Assembly: GCF_000715075.1 (NCBI RefSeq)
Contig: NC_134096.1
Location: 120,154,698 to 120,218,697 of the forward strand
Direction of reading: 5' to 3'
Source of the DNA: Nicotiana tabacum
Taxonomy: Eukaryota > Streptophyta > Magnoliopsida > Solanales > Solanaceae
Length of the DNA: 64,000 nucleotides
Both the position numbers and the translations under genes were made by a program. Positions 1 through 10,397 of this stretch are shown piece after piece (position 1 is the first letter of the stretch; every line of letters starts with the position of its first letter). A model generated the notes under the pieces. The model searched no databases and was not told the DNA's origin. It saw nothing but the letters and a program-made list of their open reading frames with translations.

Positions 1-658
1 TCAAATTTATTAGTAAATATTTTCTTATTTGAAATATGTTAAAAGTTCTCTAATATTATTAAAATTTTAAAATCACTCAGAATATTAACTTATATAAATT
101 ATTTCTTGTTTGAACTACGTATAGAAAAATTATAATGCATGTTACTTTTCTTAATATTTGTACCTTAATTAACTACTTTTATTTATAAAAGACCTCCTTA
201 TTAATAAATCATTTTAGAACGTATTTTTACGTGGTATATCAATCTTTAACGACTCGACATAAGTAAAAACGTTCTTATTGTATATCATTAATTGACTTTG
301 CCCATATTACTATAATATAAGTTTTATGAAATTTTAAATTTATTTTTCAATTATTTATCAATAAGTTCTCTCTTTCATAAATGCAAAAGGAAATTTTAGA
401 ATTGATAATATTTATTTATTTCTTATTAATTCTTCTTTTATGTTTTTATAGATGAAAAGCTACTTCTTTTGTTCATTTTAAGCCACGTTATATTGATTGA
501 GGATTATGTTTTTTTTTTGCTAAGACTTAATACTTCTACTAAATACTTTTAATTAAAGAAATTTTATTTTCCTAATACCTATAGTTTATAATGCAAAAAG
601 TTAACAAACTGACATATTAAGACGAAAATTAAACAGTTTGACTTTCGTATTGAGAAGT
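1..658. other. AT-rich non-coding DNA, probable Helitron interior
   Basis: No open frame of interest is seen. The first 60 bases resemble the stretch around 18020-18080, which lies beyond the Tat element and in a second Helitron-like copy. I infer that this is the left part of a Helitron-like element split by the Tat insertion. No 5' terminus is visible, so its extent is unknown. Confidence 0.4.
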
Positions 659-682
659 TGTATAGGGAAAAATACGACATGA

Positions 683-711
683 CACGTGGCCGCTTAAAGG
701 AAGGACACGTG
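683..711 (+). promoter_or_regulatory. paired G-boxes (ABRE-like) in the Tat LTR
   Basis: CACGTG occurs at 683-688 and 706-711, the first inside ACACGTGGC, which matches the plant ABA-response element core. The pair is kept with the same spacing in the other LTR (17053-17058 and 17076-17081). bZIP or bHLH binding is expected from the motif but is not shown. Confidence 0.55.
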
Positions 712-960
712 GAACACAAGATGGAGATGGCCACCGAACATAGCTATTCCGCTTGTCACCAGAAGGAATAACGATCATAAAAGGAGTATTAAATGCTTTG
801 TGCCCGGTAACATTTAATACGGAATATTTTGCAGCATTAGGAACGATGGCCCGTTACAAGGAATTTGGCATTTATGTCTAACGTTATATCTTCATCAATG
901 GCTCTCACAATTGGCATTAAAAAAGGGCATGATCCTAGGACCTTCTTCCCTAGACATAGC

Positions 961-968
961 TATAAATA
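961..968 (+). promoter_or_regulatory. TATA box of the Tat 5' LTR
   Basis: TATAAATA lies in the 5' LTR about 280 bp before the LTR end, a normal place for an LTR promoter. The equivalent block is deleted in the 3' LTR. Confidence 0.6.
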
Positions 969-1248
969 GAGAGCTCAGTTATTATTGTAAGGGATATAAA
1001 TTTTCTCGCTAACTTGCACTACATTCTATACAATATTTTAATACAATTTTACTTTATTGCCTTTGATCTTATCATTGTTGTGCCCGAAAACCTTGTTCCT
1101 GGACTCTTTAGCTCCGCCATTCCATTTACATTCTAAGGCTAAGTATTTTATATTTCATCAGTTATTTCATTACTTTTTGGATCAAATTAATTCACTTGTC
1201 TAGAAATCACGAACAAATTCAACTGTACCATTTTTCGGGTAAACAGTT

Positions 1249-1267
1249 TGGCGCCCACCCTGGGGCC
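1249..1267 (+). other. primer binding site of the Tat element
   Basis: TGGCGCCCACCCTGGGGCC follows the 5' LTR after three bases. This GC-rich TGGCGCC-type sequence is the usual PBS in plant Tat/Ogre elements. I do not assign the tRNA. Confidence 0.75.
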
Positions 1268-1313
1268 TAGACAGCCGTGCAGTTAAATTGATCCTTGCTT
1301 TTTTTTAAGTAAC

Positions 1314-3160
1314 ATGTTTGATTATTTTGTTTTAGAAAAAATCACAAAAGAAATGGCAGATAACAGTGCTAAGGGCATACGCAACCCTGAAATTCAAGGG
1401 GAGCAGCCTCATTTCGAGGATTTAATCAGTGACACTCGCAATGAGAGGAATGACGCCACACCAGTGCATGATGAGCGGTACCCTCGACAGGTTCGAGAGA
1501 CGACTCGTGATGATGCTGATGAGGAGCATGTAGCGGATGCAGTAAGGGTCCTCCAAGAGCAACATGCAATCATTCTAGGCCATCTCACGCGGCAGGATCA
1601 GGTTATGACGGAATTAAAGCAGGCGCTATCAGGTGCTTCAAATTATGCGAACAGGCGAGATCCAATTCCTCCCGATGTTCCCGCATACCAAATGACGCAA
1701 AGAACCGACAACAACACTCCCAAGGACGAAGTTGGCTCCGAAGGGGCCGAGGGGAGTAGATACGGCCTCAACAACGGTAACGATCCATTCAAGGAGGAAC
1801 TGTTGCGATTCATGAAGGAAGTAAATGCCTGCATGGATCAAATCCCGGGCGCGCCACCAGTATTGAAAGGCCCGAACTCGAAGAAGTATATTCAATTACC
1901 GTACAAGCCGAGTGCGACCTCGGAATTAATCCCGAAGCGGTTTAAAATGCCCGAAGTGCCGAAGTATGACGGAACTTCAGATCCACAGGAGCACATTACC
2001 ACCTACACAACAGCGGTGAAAGGAAATGATTTGGCTCCTCACGAAATTGAGTCTGTACTGTTAAAGAAATTTGGTGAGACTCTCACGAGTGGAGCTTTAA
2101 TGTGGTATTCATTATTGCCCGAGCATTCTGTAGATTCCTTTGAGATCCTCGCAGATTCTTTTATCAAGGCTCATACCGATGTCAGAAAGGTACAAGCCCA
2201 AAAAGGCCGACATATTCAGGATCGCGCAGGGAGAATCCGAGTTATTACGAGATTTCGTTACCCGGTTCCAGAAGGAAAGGATGTTACTACAAGCAGTCCC
2301 GGATGAATGGGCAACTGAGGTATTCTACAAAGGTTTAAATCCGATAAGTTTGGACACTTCTCGGAAGTTGAAAGAAAGTCTGCTCGAGTTCCAAGCGACG
2401 ACTTGGACGGATGTCCACAACCGATACGAGTCAAAAATAAGAATCGAAGACAATCGGGTGGGCTGTCGAAAAAATGAAAAATGATATTGACATGGATAGG
2501 CAGACTTCGAGGGGCCGGTTTTTGCCCTACGAACGGACAGAAGGCCGTGGCAGGAGCTTTCGAACAGCAGACAAGTTCACCGTTAATAGAAGGACTGATC
2601 ATGGCCGGAACAACATATCGCTATAGGATAAAGAAATCTGGGGGTCGCGAGATTCTTCTTACCCAAAGTTATCAGAGTATAACTTCAATGCCAGTGTAGT
2701 AGAGTTGGTGTTGGCCATGAGGAATATCAAAGAGGCACAATTTCCAAGACCTATGAAATCTGATCCTAGCCAGAGGGATCCCAATTTATGGTGTGAATAC
2801 CATGACACTAACGGCCAGCCGACTGGGGACTGCCGACACCTCCGGGAAGAAGTGGCAACACTGTTAAAGAATGGTCACCTCAGAGAATTCTTGAGTGATC
2901 AAGCTAAAAACAACTATGGTCGGAACATGGGTGACATGGAAACCTTGAAAGCAGGAGAGGAACCTCCACGCCAAATGATCAACATGATCTTCGGAGGGAA
3001 TGATATTAATGGAGTCACCTTTTCGGCAGCGAAGAAGATAAAAGTATCGATAACTCATAGTAAAAGGCTCCGGGAAGACGATATCACATTTACGGATGAA
3101 GATGCAGACGGATTACTGTTACCGCACAATGAGAGTACTGAAGAATTATCCCGGCAATGA
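1314..3160 (+). pseudogene. gag of the Tat element, frameshifted
   Basis: The reading frame starts at 1314, or more likely at the in-frame ATG 1353 (MADNS). It encodes a charged N-terminal part and then the retrotransposon gag core (GALMWYSLLPEHSVDSF, up to about 2200). The frame then shifts to the one at 2140-2484 (RDFVTRFQKERMLL...). It shifts again to 2705-3160, which holds a Cys/His knuckle-like segment (CEYHDTNGQPTGDCRHL). The pieces read as one protein broken by at least two frameshifts and a stop. Gag would form the particle and package RNA; this copy cannot make a full product. Confidence 0.8.
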
Positions 3161-4499
3161 AACTCCTCGCCAGATTCAGCCTCGCAAGCGTGACAACCCG
3201 GGGAGAAATTTTGCTGCTCACAAATGCTGAGGGAGTAATAAAGACAACTCTCTTCAAAGTGGTAGTGGAGACATGGGGTATAACATCATCTTAGGAAGAC
3301 CGTGGTTGCACGAGATGAAAGTTGTGCCTTCAACATATCACCAATTGTTAAAATTTTCGACACCCGAGGGGATCAAACATATAAGGGGTGATCAACCGGC
3401 GGCAAGGGAGATGAATGTAATTTTGGTCTCCAGTAGCAAAGGAAAGTAACATGCGGCATAGCTATTACTGGAACCGGCACCTTCCCCCGAACTAGAGGAA
3501 GATAACTCGGGGACAGAAGAGTCGGAACAATACCAAGTACCGAGGTATTTTCAAGTACCAGAAGAGACGGTTGCGACAAAGTCCACGGCAGAAGAACTGG
3601 AGCATGTTGCGTTGTTTGAAGAATTCCTAGAAAGGAAATTCCATTTGGGAATAGGGATGCACCCTGAACATTGGTATGCTTTTATTGAATTCCTTAAAAA
3701 TAACGCCGATTGTTTTGTATGGTCGCACGAGGATATAACAGGAATTCCGACGGAGATAGTCTTACACAAGATAAGCTTGGATCACAACATACCGCCGGTA
3801 AGGCACAAAAAGTGCCCTATTGCTAAAGCAAGGAATAAATTCGTCAAAGAAGAGGTAACCCGTTTACTTAAGATTGGTTCTATCCGAGAGGTAAGATATC
3901 CGGACTGGCTAGCAAATGTAGTAGTAATTTTTAAGAAAAATAATAAATTTTGCATGTGCATATATTATAAGGATATTAATAAGGCATGCCCGAAAGACTC
4001 ATTCACATTGCCAAATATCGATCAAATGATTGATGCCACGGCCGGGCACGAGTTAATGAGTTTTCTCGATGCTTATTCTAGGTACACTCAAATCAAGATG
4101 AAACCAGAAGACCAGGAAAAGACTTTGTTTATAGCAAACTTTTGTACATATTGTTACAACGTAATGCCCTTCGGATGAAAAAACGTTGGAGCCACTTATC
4201 AACGGCTCATGAATAAGATGTTCAAAAAACAAATAGGAAAGACTATGGAAGTACATATAGACGATATGCTCGTTAAGTCTTTGAATGTAGGTGACTACCT
4301 GAAGCATCTGCAAGAAACATTTGACATCCTGAGGGGGCATAATATAAATCTTAACCCCGAGAAGTGTGCGTTCGGGGTCAGTTCGGGTAAATTCCTAGGA
4401 TTCCTAGTCTCACAAAGGGGAATTAAGGTGAATTGCGATAAAATCAAGGCCATAGAAGACATCCCGGATCAATTTTGTAATGTAAAAGAAGCCTAGAAG
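3140..4499 (+). pseudogene. pol part 1 of the Tat element: protease remnant and reverse transcriptase
   Basis: The protease C-terminal half is readable in pieces around 3160-3450 (NIILGRPWLHEMKVVPSTYH). The segment that should hold the catalytic Asp-Ser/Thr-Gly is missing. Reverse transcriptase follows at 3612-4496, with the YKDINKACPKDSF and SFLDAYSRYTQIKM motifs. The active-site box reads HIDD, where YIDD is usual for this lineage. An in-frame TGA at 4176-4178 breaks the conserved MPFG-L-KN motif. A TAG (4494-4496) lies just before the nested element at 4505, and the frame resumes after it at about 10398. Confidence 0.85.
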
Positions 4500-4504
4500 C
4501 TCAC
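4500..4504 (+). other. target site duplication CTCAC (left)
   Basis: CTCAC immediately precedes TGATCTCG of the nested element and recurs exactly at 10397-10401. It marks a 5-bp target duplication inside the Tat RT/RNase H connection region. Confidence 0.85.
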
Positions 4505-6002
4505 TGATCTCGTCCAAGCCACACCTCTATATGAGGTTGTGAAACGGTCGGAGCAATAATAGTACCCAACAAGGAGTCAGGGTTGATTTTTCACAGGGAG
4601 CTATGAATGGGACTTAGGAGTATATATTCGAGTGAATGAGCTTGAATTATCTCGGATTACACTTCCACAAAAGTTGGTTTGTTTTTAAATCTATTTTAAA
4701 CTAAGAATTAAAACTAGCAACTTATTTTTGTTTGTTTTTTAAATAGTAAAAAGGCCTAGGGCTATGACCTTTACCTAGGTGTTCACTTAATGGGTTGTAA
4801 GCCTTAAAGCTTATTTTCTTGGTCGGGGTATATTATAGCTATCAACACTCAAATACCCACTCAATACCTCTCGGTCAGAGAGTGATTTTGCCCAATTTGG
4901 CTTTCTCAAGTTCAAATGGGTATTGAACAAAACAGTTGATAATAAGGTCAAGTCGGGTTTTACTATATCTAGATTCAACCCTTTAATTGGGTTTATCAAT
5001 CTCTCGAGTGACCCAATTCCTTTCTAGCCAAATTTTCCTAGACTAAGCATCTCTTTCTCAAGTAGAGGCCAAGTCAATTAGGCATGAAATAATGTTTGCA
5101 ACCATTAAATCTTCAATTAAAAACAAGAACATGGCTAGATAATCAACACCCAATCATAAACAAGCAATAAATCAGACACCCATTAAGTTTACACACTAGG
5201 GTTAGGTCACAACCCTAGTAAAAATCTAACTACTCATGCTTAAATTAGAAGATAAAGAAGAAAAAATGATAATTAAACCCATATTAATTATTGAAAAGAT
5301 AAAACTAATATTCAAAAAGCTCAAAATGGCTAAAATAACTAAAAGAAGCAAAGTAAACGGCTGCTGATGTCAAAAGGTACAAAAGTTAACCTAAAAAGGT
5401 GAAACTATTCTATTTATACAGTGCTAGAATTTTCGGACAAAATTGCCCTTCTCGGAGGTTCTTCGGCCGTACAATTCCATGTGTGGTCCGCACTCTGCTT
5501 CAGTCTTGACAGGATTTGAATCTGCGGCCGCACAATTCTGAACCGCGGCCGCATCTCTCATATGCTGCGGTCCGCACTTTTTTGGGTGCGGCCGCACAAG
5601 GCTCTTCTGCGGACCACACATTTTTGAGTGCGACCGCGTAGCTGACTTCTACGAACGCACAATAATTGTGCGGTCCGCACTTTCTTTGAGCTTGGAATGA
5701 GAACTCTCTGAACTTCTGATCTTGCTTAGCTTCTGCGGCCGCACATTTCATGTGCGGACCGCACTTTGCACTTGGACTCTGATAAACTTTCCTTCACAAT
5801 TTGCATATGCGGTTTTTGTGCCTGATTTTGTCCTTGAGTTCAGATCACTCCTTCTTGAGTTGGATTTCATCTTAGTGGCTCATTTTCCAATTACTCATGC
5901 AATTAAGCATATTTCATCAGTTTTCGGTAATATAATTCAACGCTTTTGGATTAAAACAAAAGTAAAAAGGTTCTAATAAGTAGTCAAAATTCCCACTCAT
6001 CA
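4505..6002 (-). repeat. 3' LTR of the nested element
   Basis: The 1498-bp LTR reads on the minus strand from TGATGAGTGG at 6002. Its last part on the plus strand (about 5750-6002) matches 10120-10396. A cluster of GCGGCCGC and GTGCGGACCGCAC words occupies about 5460-5770. No genes are present. Confidence 0.8.
5460..5770. repeat. array of GC palindromic words (GCGGCCGC / GCGGACCGC)
   Basis: The words TGCGGCCGCAC and TGCGGACCGCA recur many times in about 300 bp, separated by ordinary sequence. A smaller cluster is at 10080-10200 in the partner LTR. The sites are self-complementary and rich in CpG/CHG methylation targets. Confidence 0.75.
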
Positions 6003-6013
6003 ACTCCCCCAAA
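6003..6013 (-). other. polypurine tract of the nested element
   Basis: On the minus strand TTTGGGGGAGT directly precedes the LTR start TGATGAG. This is the expected plus-strand primer for reverse transcription and fixes the element's orientation. Confidence 0.65.
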
Positions 6014-6463
6014 CATAAGCTTTTGCTTGTCCTCAAGCAAATAAAGTAATTCCCACCTCCCCAAGTTAAGAGCTATTCCAGCCAATTAAAAATGCATCAA
6101 TCACACCTCAATTAGGACCAATAATTACCCACACACTCATGAATTATTAACAAGGCAATGGATTGAGCTTTTAAGCATAAATAGTTCTAATGTGACACTT
6201 GAGCATCAAGAGTTGACTTAATTCATCAAGGAAGCTCGCTCTTTCATGTAGGTCATTATGGATCCCAATCTCCTCCTCTTCTACTATCCGTTTGCACCTC
6301 ACTTAAGAATATAGCACTCAATTCAAAGTTTTGTGAAAGGTTCGCTCATCTCTCTCAAAAGAACGTCGCAAGTACGGCTTTAAGTACCATAGGCTTGACC
6401 CTCATGTAAATCATCACTAATATAAGCTCACTCGGCTTGAAATCTCGTAGGGCTTTTTGGGAA

Positions 6464-6825
6464 TGTAATGAAGGCTTTTGGACTAAGGTTGGATATACTA
6501 TGATAGAACGGGTTCATCTTTCTTAAGCACTCCATTTTCTCTTATCGGCTCATGCTTTGCCACTTTTTTAAGGCATTTTCTTTCCTGGGGGGGGGGGGTT
6601 TAGAGAGACTTACCATCACTCTTTCTTGGTCATTATATTCTATGTAATGAAGACTTTTGGACTAAGGTTGGATATACTATGATAGAACGGGTTCATCTTT
6701 CCTTAAGCGCTTCATTTTCTCTTATCATCAGCTCATGCTTTGCCACTTTTTTGAGGCATTTTCTTTCCCATGGGGGGGGGGGGTTATAGAGACTTAGCGT
6801 CACTCTTTCTTGGTCATGATATTCA
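6464..6825. repeat. tandem duplication, unit about 179 bp, with poly-G runs
   Basis: The sequence from TGTAATGAAGGC at 6464 repeats from 6643 with few changes. Each copy contains a G-run of 10-12 bases (about 6589-6598 and 6772-6782). The repeat lies in the non-coding interior of the nested element. The G-runs are likely to vary in length. Confidence 0.75.
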
Positions 6826-7870
6826 TTTCCTCCTTCTTTGTTTTCTCCATGCTTTGTATCATTACCATTCTTTGAAATCCCTTCAACTTTTCAACTTATC
6901 CACTTTCTTTTTGCATTTTTCTTTTTGTTCTTCTTTCTTTTTCTTGCCTTCCCTTTTCTTCACTTCTTTTTCTCTTTTTATGCCTTGATACCTTTTTCAA
7001 ACTCCTTGTCTCTCCCCCAAACCTACTTGTTTAGCCAATTATTTTACAAGAGTATTAAGGAAAGCTTGGGTGCCAAGAGAGGGTCAAGACAGAACGGGCA
7101 TAGGCTTGTAACATGGTGATCAAGTGAGAAAGGTTTTAGGCTAAAATGGGTTGACAATGAATTACAACATTGGTGGGTCATGGAAAATTTTCAAGTGGGT
7201 CAAGGAGAGCCTATAATCACTTCTCAAGCCAAGCAAAACTTAAAATTTCGCCTAGAAATACATTCGGGGCAAGTTCTAGACCATTTGCACGGGTACTTGG
7301 ACTTGCAACAAAATCATCTCACCTCTCACGCAGCTGGATTGTTAAAAAGGATAGAGTTGAGGGCCCACAACGACCATATTCAAGATTGAAAATCATTATG
7401 GATAGCTAAACCACTCGATGATTGCCTATGCCAACGCAAGAGTCACAAGGTCACTAACTAGAGCTACTTCTTTCCAGAAAAAACTTATTTTTAACCATAA
7501 GCATGTAATTAAGTATGTTGGTACCAAGTGAAGCATGTTTGACTCTTTTATTCATTATTATTACTATTCTTACCTAAACACCAAAAACAGACTCAATCTC
7601 TTAAAGAAGGTTGTCACGCCATCCATCGTTAGGAAGAATCACCCGGTTCACACAAAAACTACCTTTGGAAAGAATCGTGGCATTAAGAAAACCAAAGGCT
7701 TATTGACTACTAAAAACATAAAAAAGAAGCTACAAAATTAACAAGAAGCTATTAGATTAAACAAAAAGCTATTGAATTAAACATTGACTAATAAGAAAAC
7801 AAAATAAAGAAGCTACAAAGCATAAATGAATATACATAATGAGAGAGGAAAAGAGAAAATATATACATCA

Positions 7871-7910
<40 letters not shown>

Positions 7911-7990
7911 ATGTATACATAATGAAAAGAAAATAAAAGAAAAGAAAATGTTATCAGTTATTACAAACCAAATGTCAAATTATCCAAATA
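6826..7990. other. non-coding interior of the nested element
   Basis: Pyrimidine-rich and then A-rich sequence without a supported gene. The small open frames here are low-complexity (Phe/Ser-rich from a T-rich tract at 6890-6980). It includes the (AG)n tract at 7873-7909. Confidence 0.6.
7873..7909. repeat. (AG)n microsatellite
   Basis: About 18 uninterrupted AG units are visible. It is likely to be length-polymorphic. Confidence 0.9.
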
Positions 7991-9986
7991 TCAAATAGAC
8001 TCCACCCCCCTGAATAAAAATAAGCATTGTTCCCAATGCTTAACAAAATAAGAATAAGGAAAGGTAAGAGTAAAGAGGACTCCCTGTGTGGCCTTAGACA
8101 TCTCTGTGTCCATAGCAACGTCACCATCCTCAGCCTCCTCTAACTGCATCTCATCATCCTCCGCTCTGGGAGTAGCTGGGTTTGTGAACATCTGTCGCAC
8201 CGCCTCAGCAGTGTCGACAGCAAGGTCTGGCTCCTCAGACTGGCCAGCTAATGCTGATGGTGCGGCTGGTTCTACTGTTGCTGTTGGATCTGTCCCCATC
8301 AGCAAAACAAATAGAAGGTCACCAGATGCTTCTATCTTGGTCACCTCTATCATCAGTCTGTTAACTGATTTCTTGGACGCTGGGATTTTTTCATTTTCTT
8401 TACCTGCTTCCCAAGCTCCTCAATCACTCCTCCATGTGCCACCAAGGTGTCCATAATGGTCTTCCGGTTCTCCAAAATCTTCTTCAATGTGTCCCCCACT
8501 ATCGGAGGAAGCTGGGGTGCCGGGGGAGCTGTCTGTGCTGCAACACCATTGGATAAGTCAGACAGCTTTGCAGTAGCTATTTGCATCTAGTTGTTGAGGC
8601 TCGCCAGTATCTGGGAGACTCGCAACACAGAGAGTGGATGAGCAGGCATAGGCACCGGCCTTAGAGTAGAAGTGGAGGGAACTGATGTTGAAGGCCCTGA
8701 AGATGGAGGTGGAGGTATGGAATATGTACTGGTGGAAAACCATACTGCATCTGCAGCTTCCACCGAAGGCTCATCAGACTGGCCCACGGTAGTAGTCAGC
8801 TGACCCTTATTCTTCGGGTTCCTCGGGTCTTTCAGAGAATACCAAGTGAAGGGCTTCTTTGCCCGAACCTTTGTGTCAAAGCTCTTTGACTCCACTCCCG
8901 CATCCGTAAGGTACTCTGTGATAGTGTTGGGATACGGGTAGGAGTTGTCACTTTGCCTTCCAACCAGAGACATGTTGGCCGACATCATGGCACCCACATT
9001 GATTGGGTACCCAGCCATGATTGAAGCAACTAGTACTGCACGTGGGATTGGGAGATTGGTTTTATTTTGGCATGGGTCTAATCTGTTGCACACAAATGTC
9101 TGCCACCCTTTAGCCTCAAAATTGAGGGTGTTCCGATGAATAGGAACCCCTGATGTGATCCACGGTGGTGGTGGTCCCGGAGCTGCTAAGATCTCAGCTT
9201 TCTATGGGCGAGCTGCATCACCCAGTGTGAACTTCTTCAGATATTGCACCAGCTCTACATCTTCAAGCCTTAGGTATGTGTGCAGGGTGCTCTGGTCAAA
9301 TTTCACCTTTAAGTTTCTCACTTTCATCACCTTGGTCCCCTTCTTTATATGCGCCACATTGGCGTAAAAGTCACTTTGAGTGAACCATGTCCATCATTTC
9401 CTCTCCCAGAATTATCTTGACACTACTGGGTTGTATCTATCTAAATCTTTCAATAAAAACTAACGCTTAAGAGTGAGCTATCTCTGTGGCCACCACTCTC
9501 GGAATCTGTTAAATGTAATCAGGCTAACGAACCTATCTTCCCAAACTTCTTTCATCTTCGACCTCTCAAGGCCGGCAACTCTGGTATCACCCCCTCGGCC
9601 ATCATCCGGAATATCATCTTAATCAACTATTGTAGTTGATGCATTGGGGGCATGTGTAAATGAATGCTCTGAAGCCTAACTGTTCCCTTCCGACCCCTCA
9701 GAAGTACTCTCAGAAGAGGTAGGCTCATTTCTCAATTAGTATATGTCCTGAGGCAGTTGTGGTTGTGATTGCATAATAGGTTGTCTTTACACTGAGTCGC
9801 CCTCCGATGCTTCCCTAGACGGGGCATATGTACTTGATTCGGAGGGCTCCAGCTATCTACCTCGACATGTTGTTGCCTTCAACTGATCACTTTTTGGAGG
9901 GCTAGGGGTAATGTGATTTTGCCTCTACCTCTGGAAGGTTCACCCCTCCCTTTTGATGTATCACCACGACCACATGATATAACCAT
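7991..9986 (-). pseudogene. 'putative plant transposon protein' ORF of the nested element, broken
   Basis: Reading down the minus strand from an ATG at 9986, the product starts with an RG-rich stretch (GRGDTSKGRGEPSRGRGK). It goes on through a segment containing ADVELVQYLKK-type sequence near 9300 and then the well-preserved block at 9093-8587 (LDPCQNKTNLPIPRAVLVAS). After that come a Pro/Ser-rich linker, a short coiled coil (8586-8353) and an acidic tail (8353-7991). In-frame stops occur near 9206 and at 8587-8589, and the frame shifts near 8353. The central block resembles the plant 'putative plant transposon protein' family known from large gypsy-type elements. The biochemical role of that family is not established. 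Confidence 0.65.
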
Positions 9987-10077
9987 ATTCTGCACAAAAC
10001 GGCAATAAGAGTCAGTTCTAGTTCAAGTGCAGGTAAGCAGAAAATTTGCAGAACAAAACATGTTGCAGGGTGGGGAA

Positions 10078-10396
10078 GTACGGACCGCACATTTTTTAGC
10101 GCGGCCGCAGATGGACTTGTGCGGACCGCACAATGCACTTGGACTCTTATAAACTTTCCTTCACAATCTCCGGCCGCAGATGGAAATCTGCGGTCCGCAC
10201 TTTGAGCTTTTGTGCTTGATTTTGTCCTTGAGTTCAGATCACTCATTCTTAAGTTAGATTTCATCTTAGTGGCTCATTTTCCAATTACTCCTGCAATTAA
10301 GCATATTTCATCAATTTTCGGGAATATAATTAAATGCTTTTGGATTAAAACGAAAGTAAAAAGGTGCTAATAAGTACTCAAAATCCCCACTCATCA
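10078..10396 (-). repeat. truncated 5' LTR of the nested element
   Basis: The last 250-320 bases match the plus-strand end of 4505-6002, including a shared run ending CCCACTCATCA. The match stops in the GC-word cluster. The remaining 1.2 kb of this LTR is replaced by internal sequence, so a deletion removed the LTR body and the primer site. Confidence 0.75.
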
Positions 10397-10397
10397 C

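Larger units (their letters stand above)
659..1245 (+). repeat. 5' LTR of the Tat element
   Basis: The 587-bp repeat begins TG and ends CA and is matched by 17029-17598. It contains two CACGTG G-boxes near its start and a TATAAATA box at 961-968. It keeps a 16-bp block (954-969) that the 3' LTR has lost. Confidence 0.9.
4505..10396 (-). mobile_element. nested non-autonomous LTR element in Tat pol
   Basis: The element has TG...CA termini and a perfect CTCAC target duplication. Its orientation is minus: a purine tract (minus strand of 6003-6013, GGGGGAGT) abuts the LTR at 4505-6002, which is therefore the 3' LTR. Only about the first 320 bp of the 5' LTR remain (10078-10396). The rest of that LTR and any primer binding site are gone. 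No RT, integrase or protease is recognisable. One degenerate ORF of the 'putative plant transposon protein' type lies inside. It looks like an internally deleted or LARD-like element. Confidence 0.8.

Noticed and set aside
6770..7119. Phe/Ser-rich small ORFs that look like membrane proteins
   Set aside because: They come from a T/C-rich low-complexity tract in the nested element.
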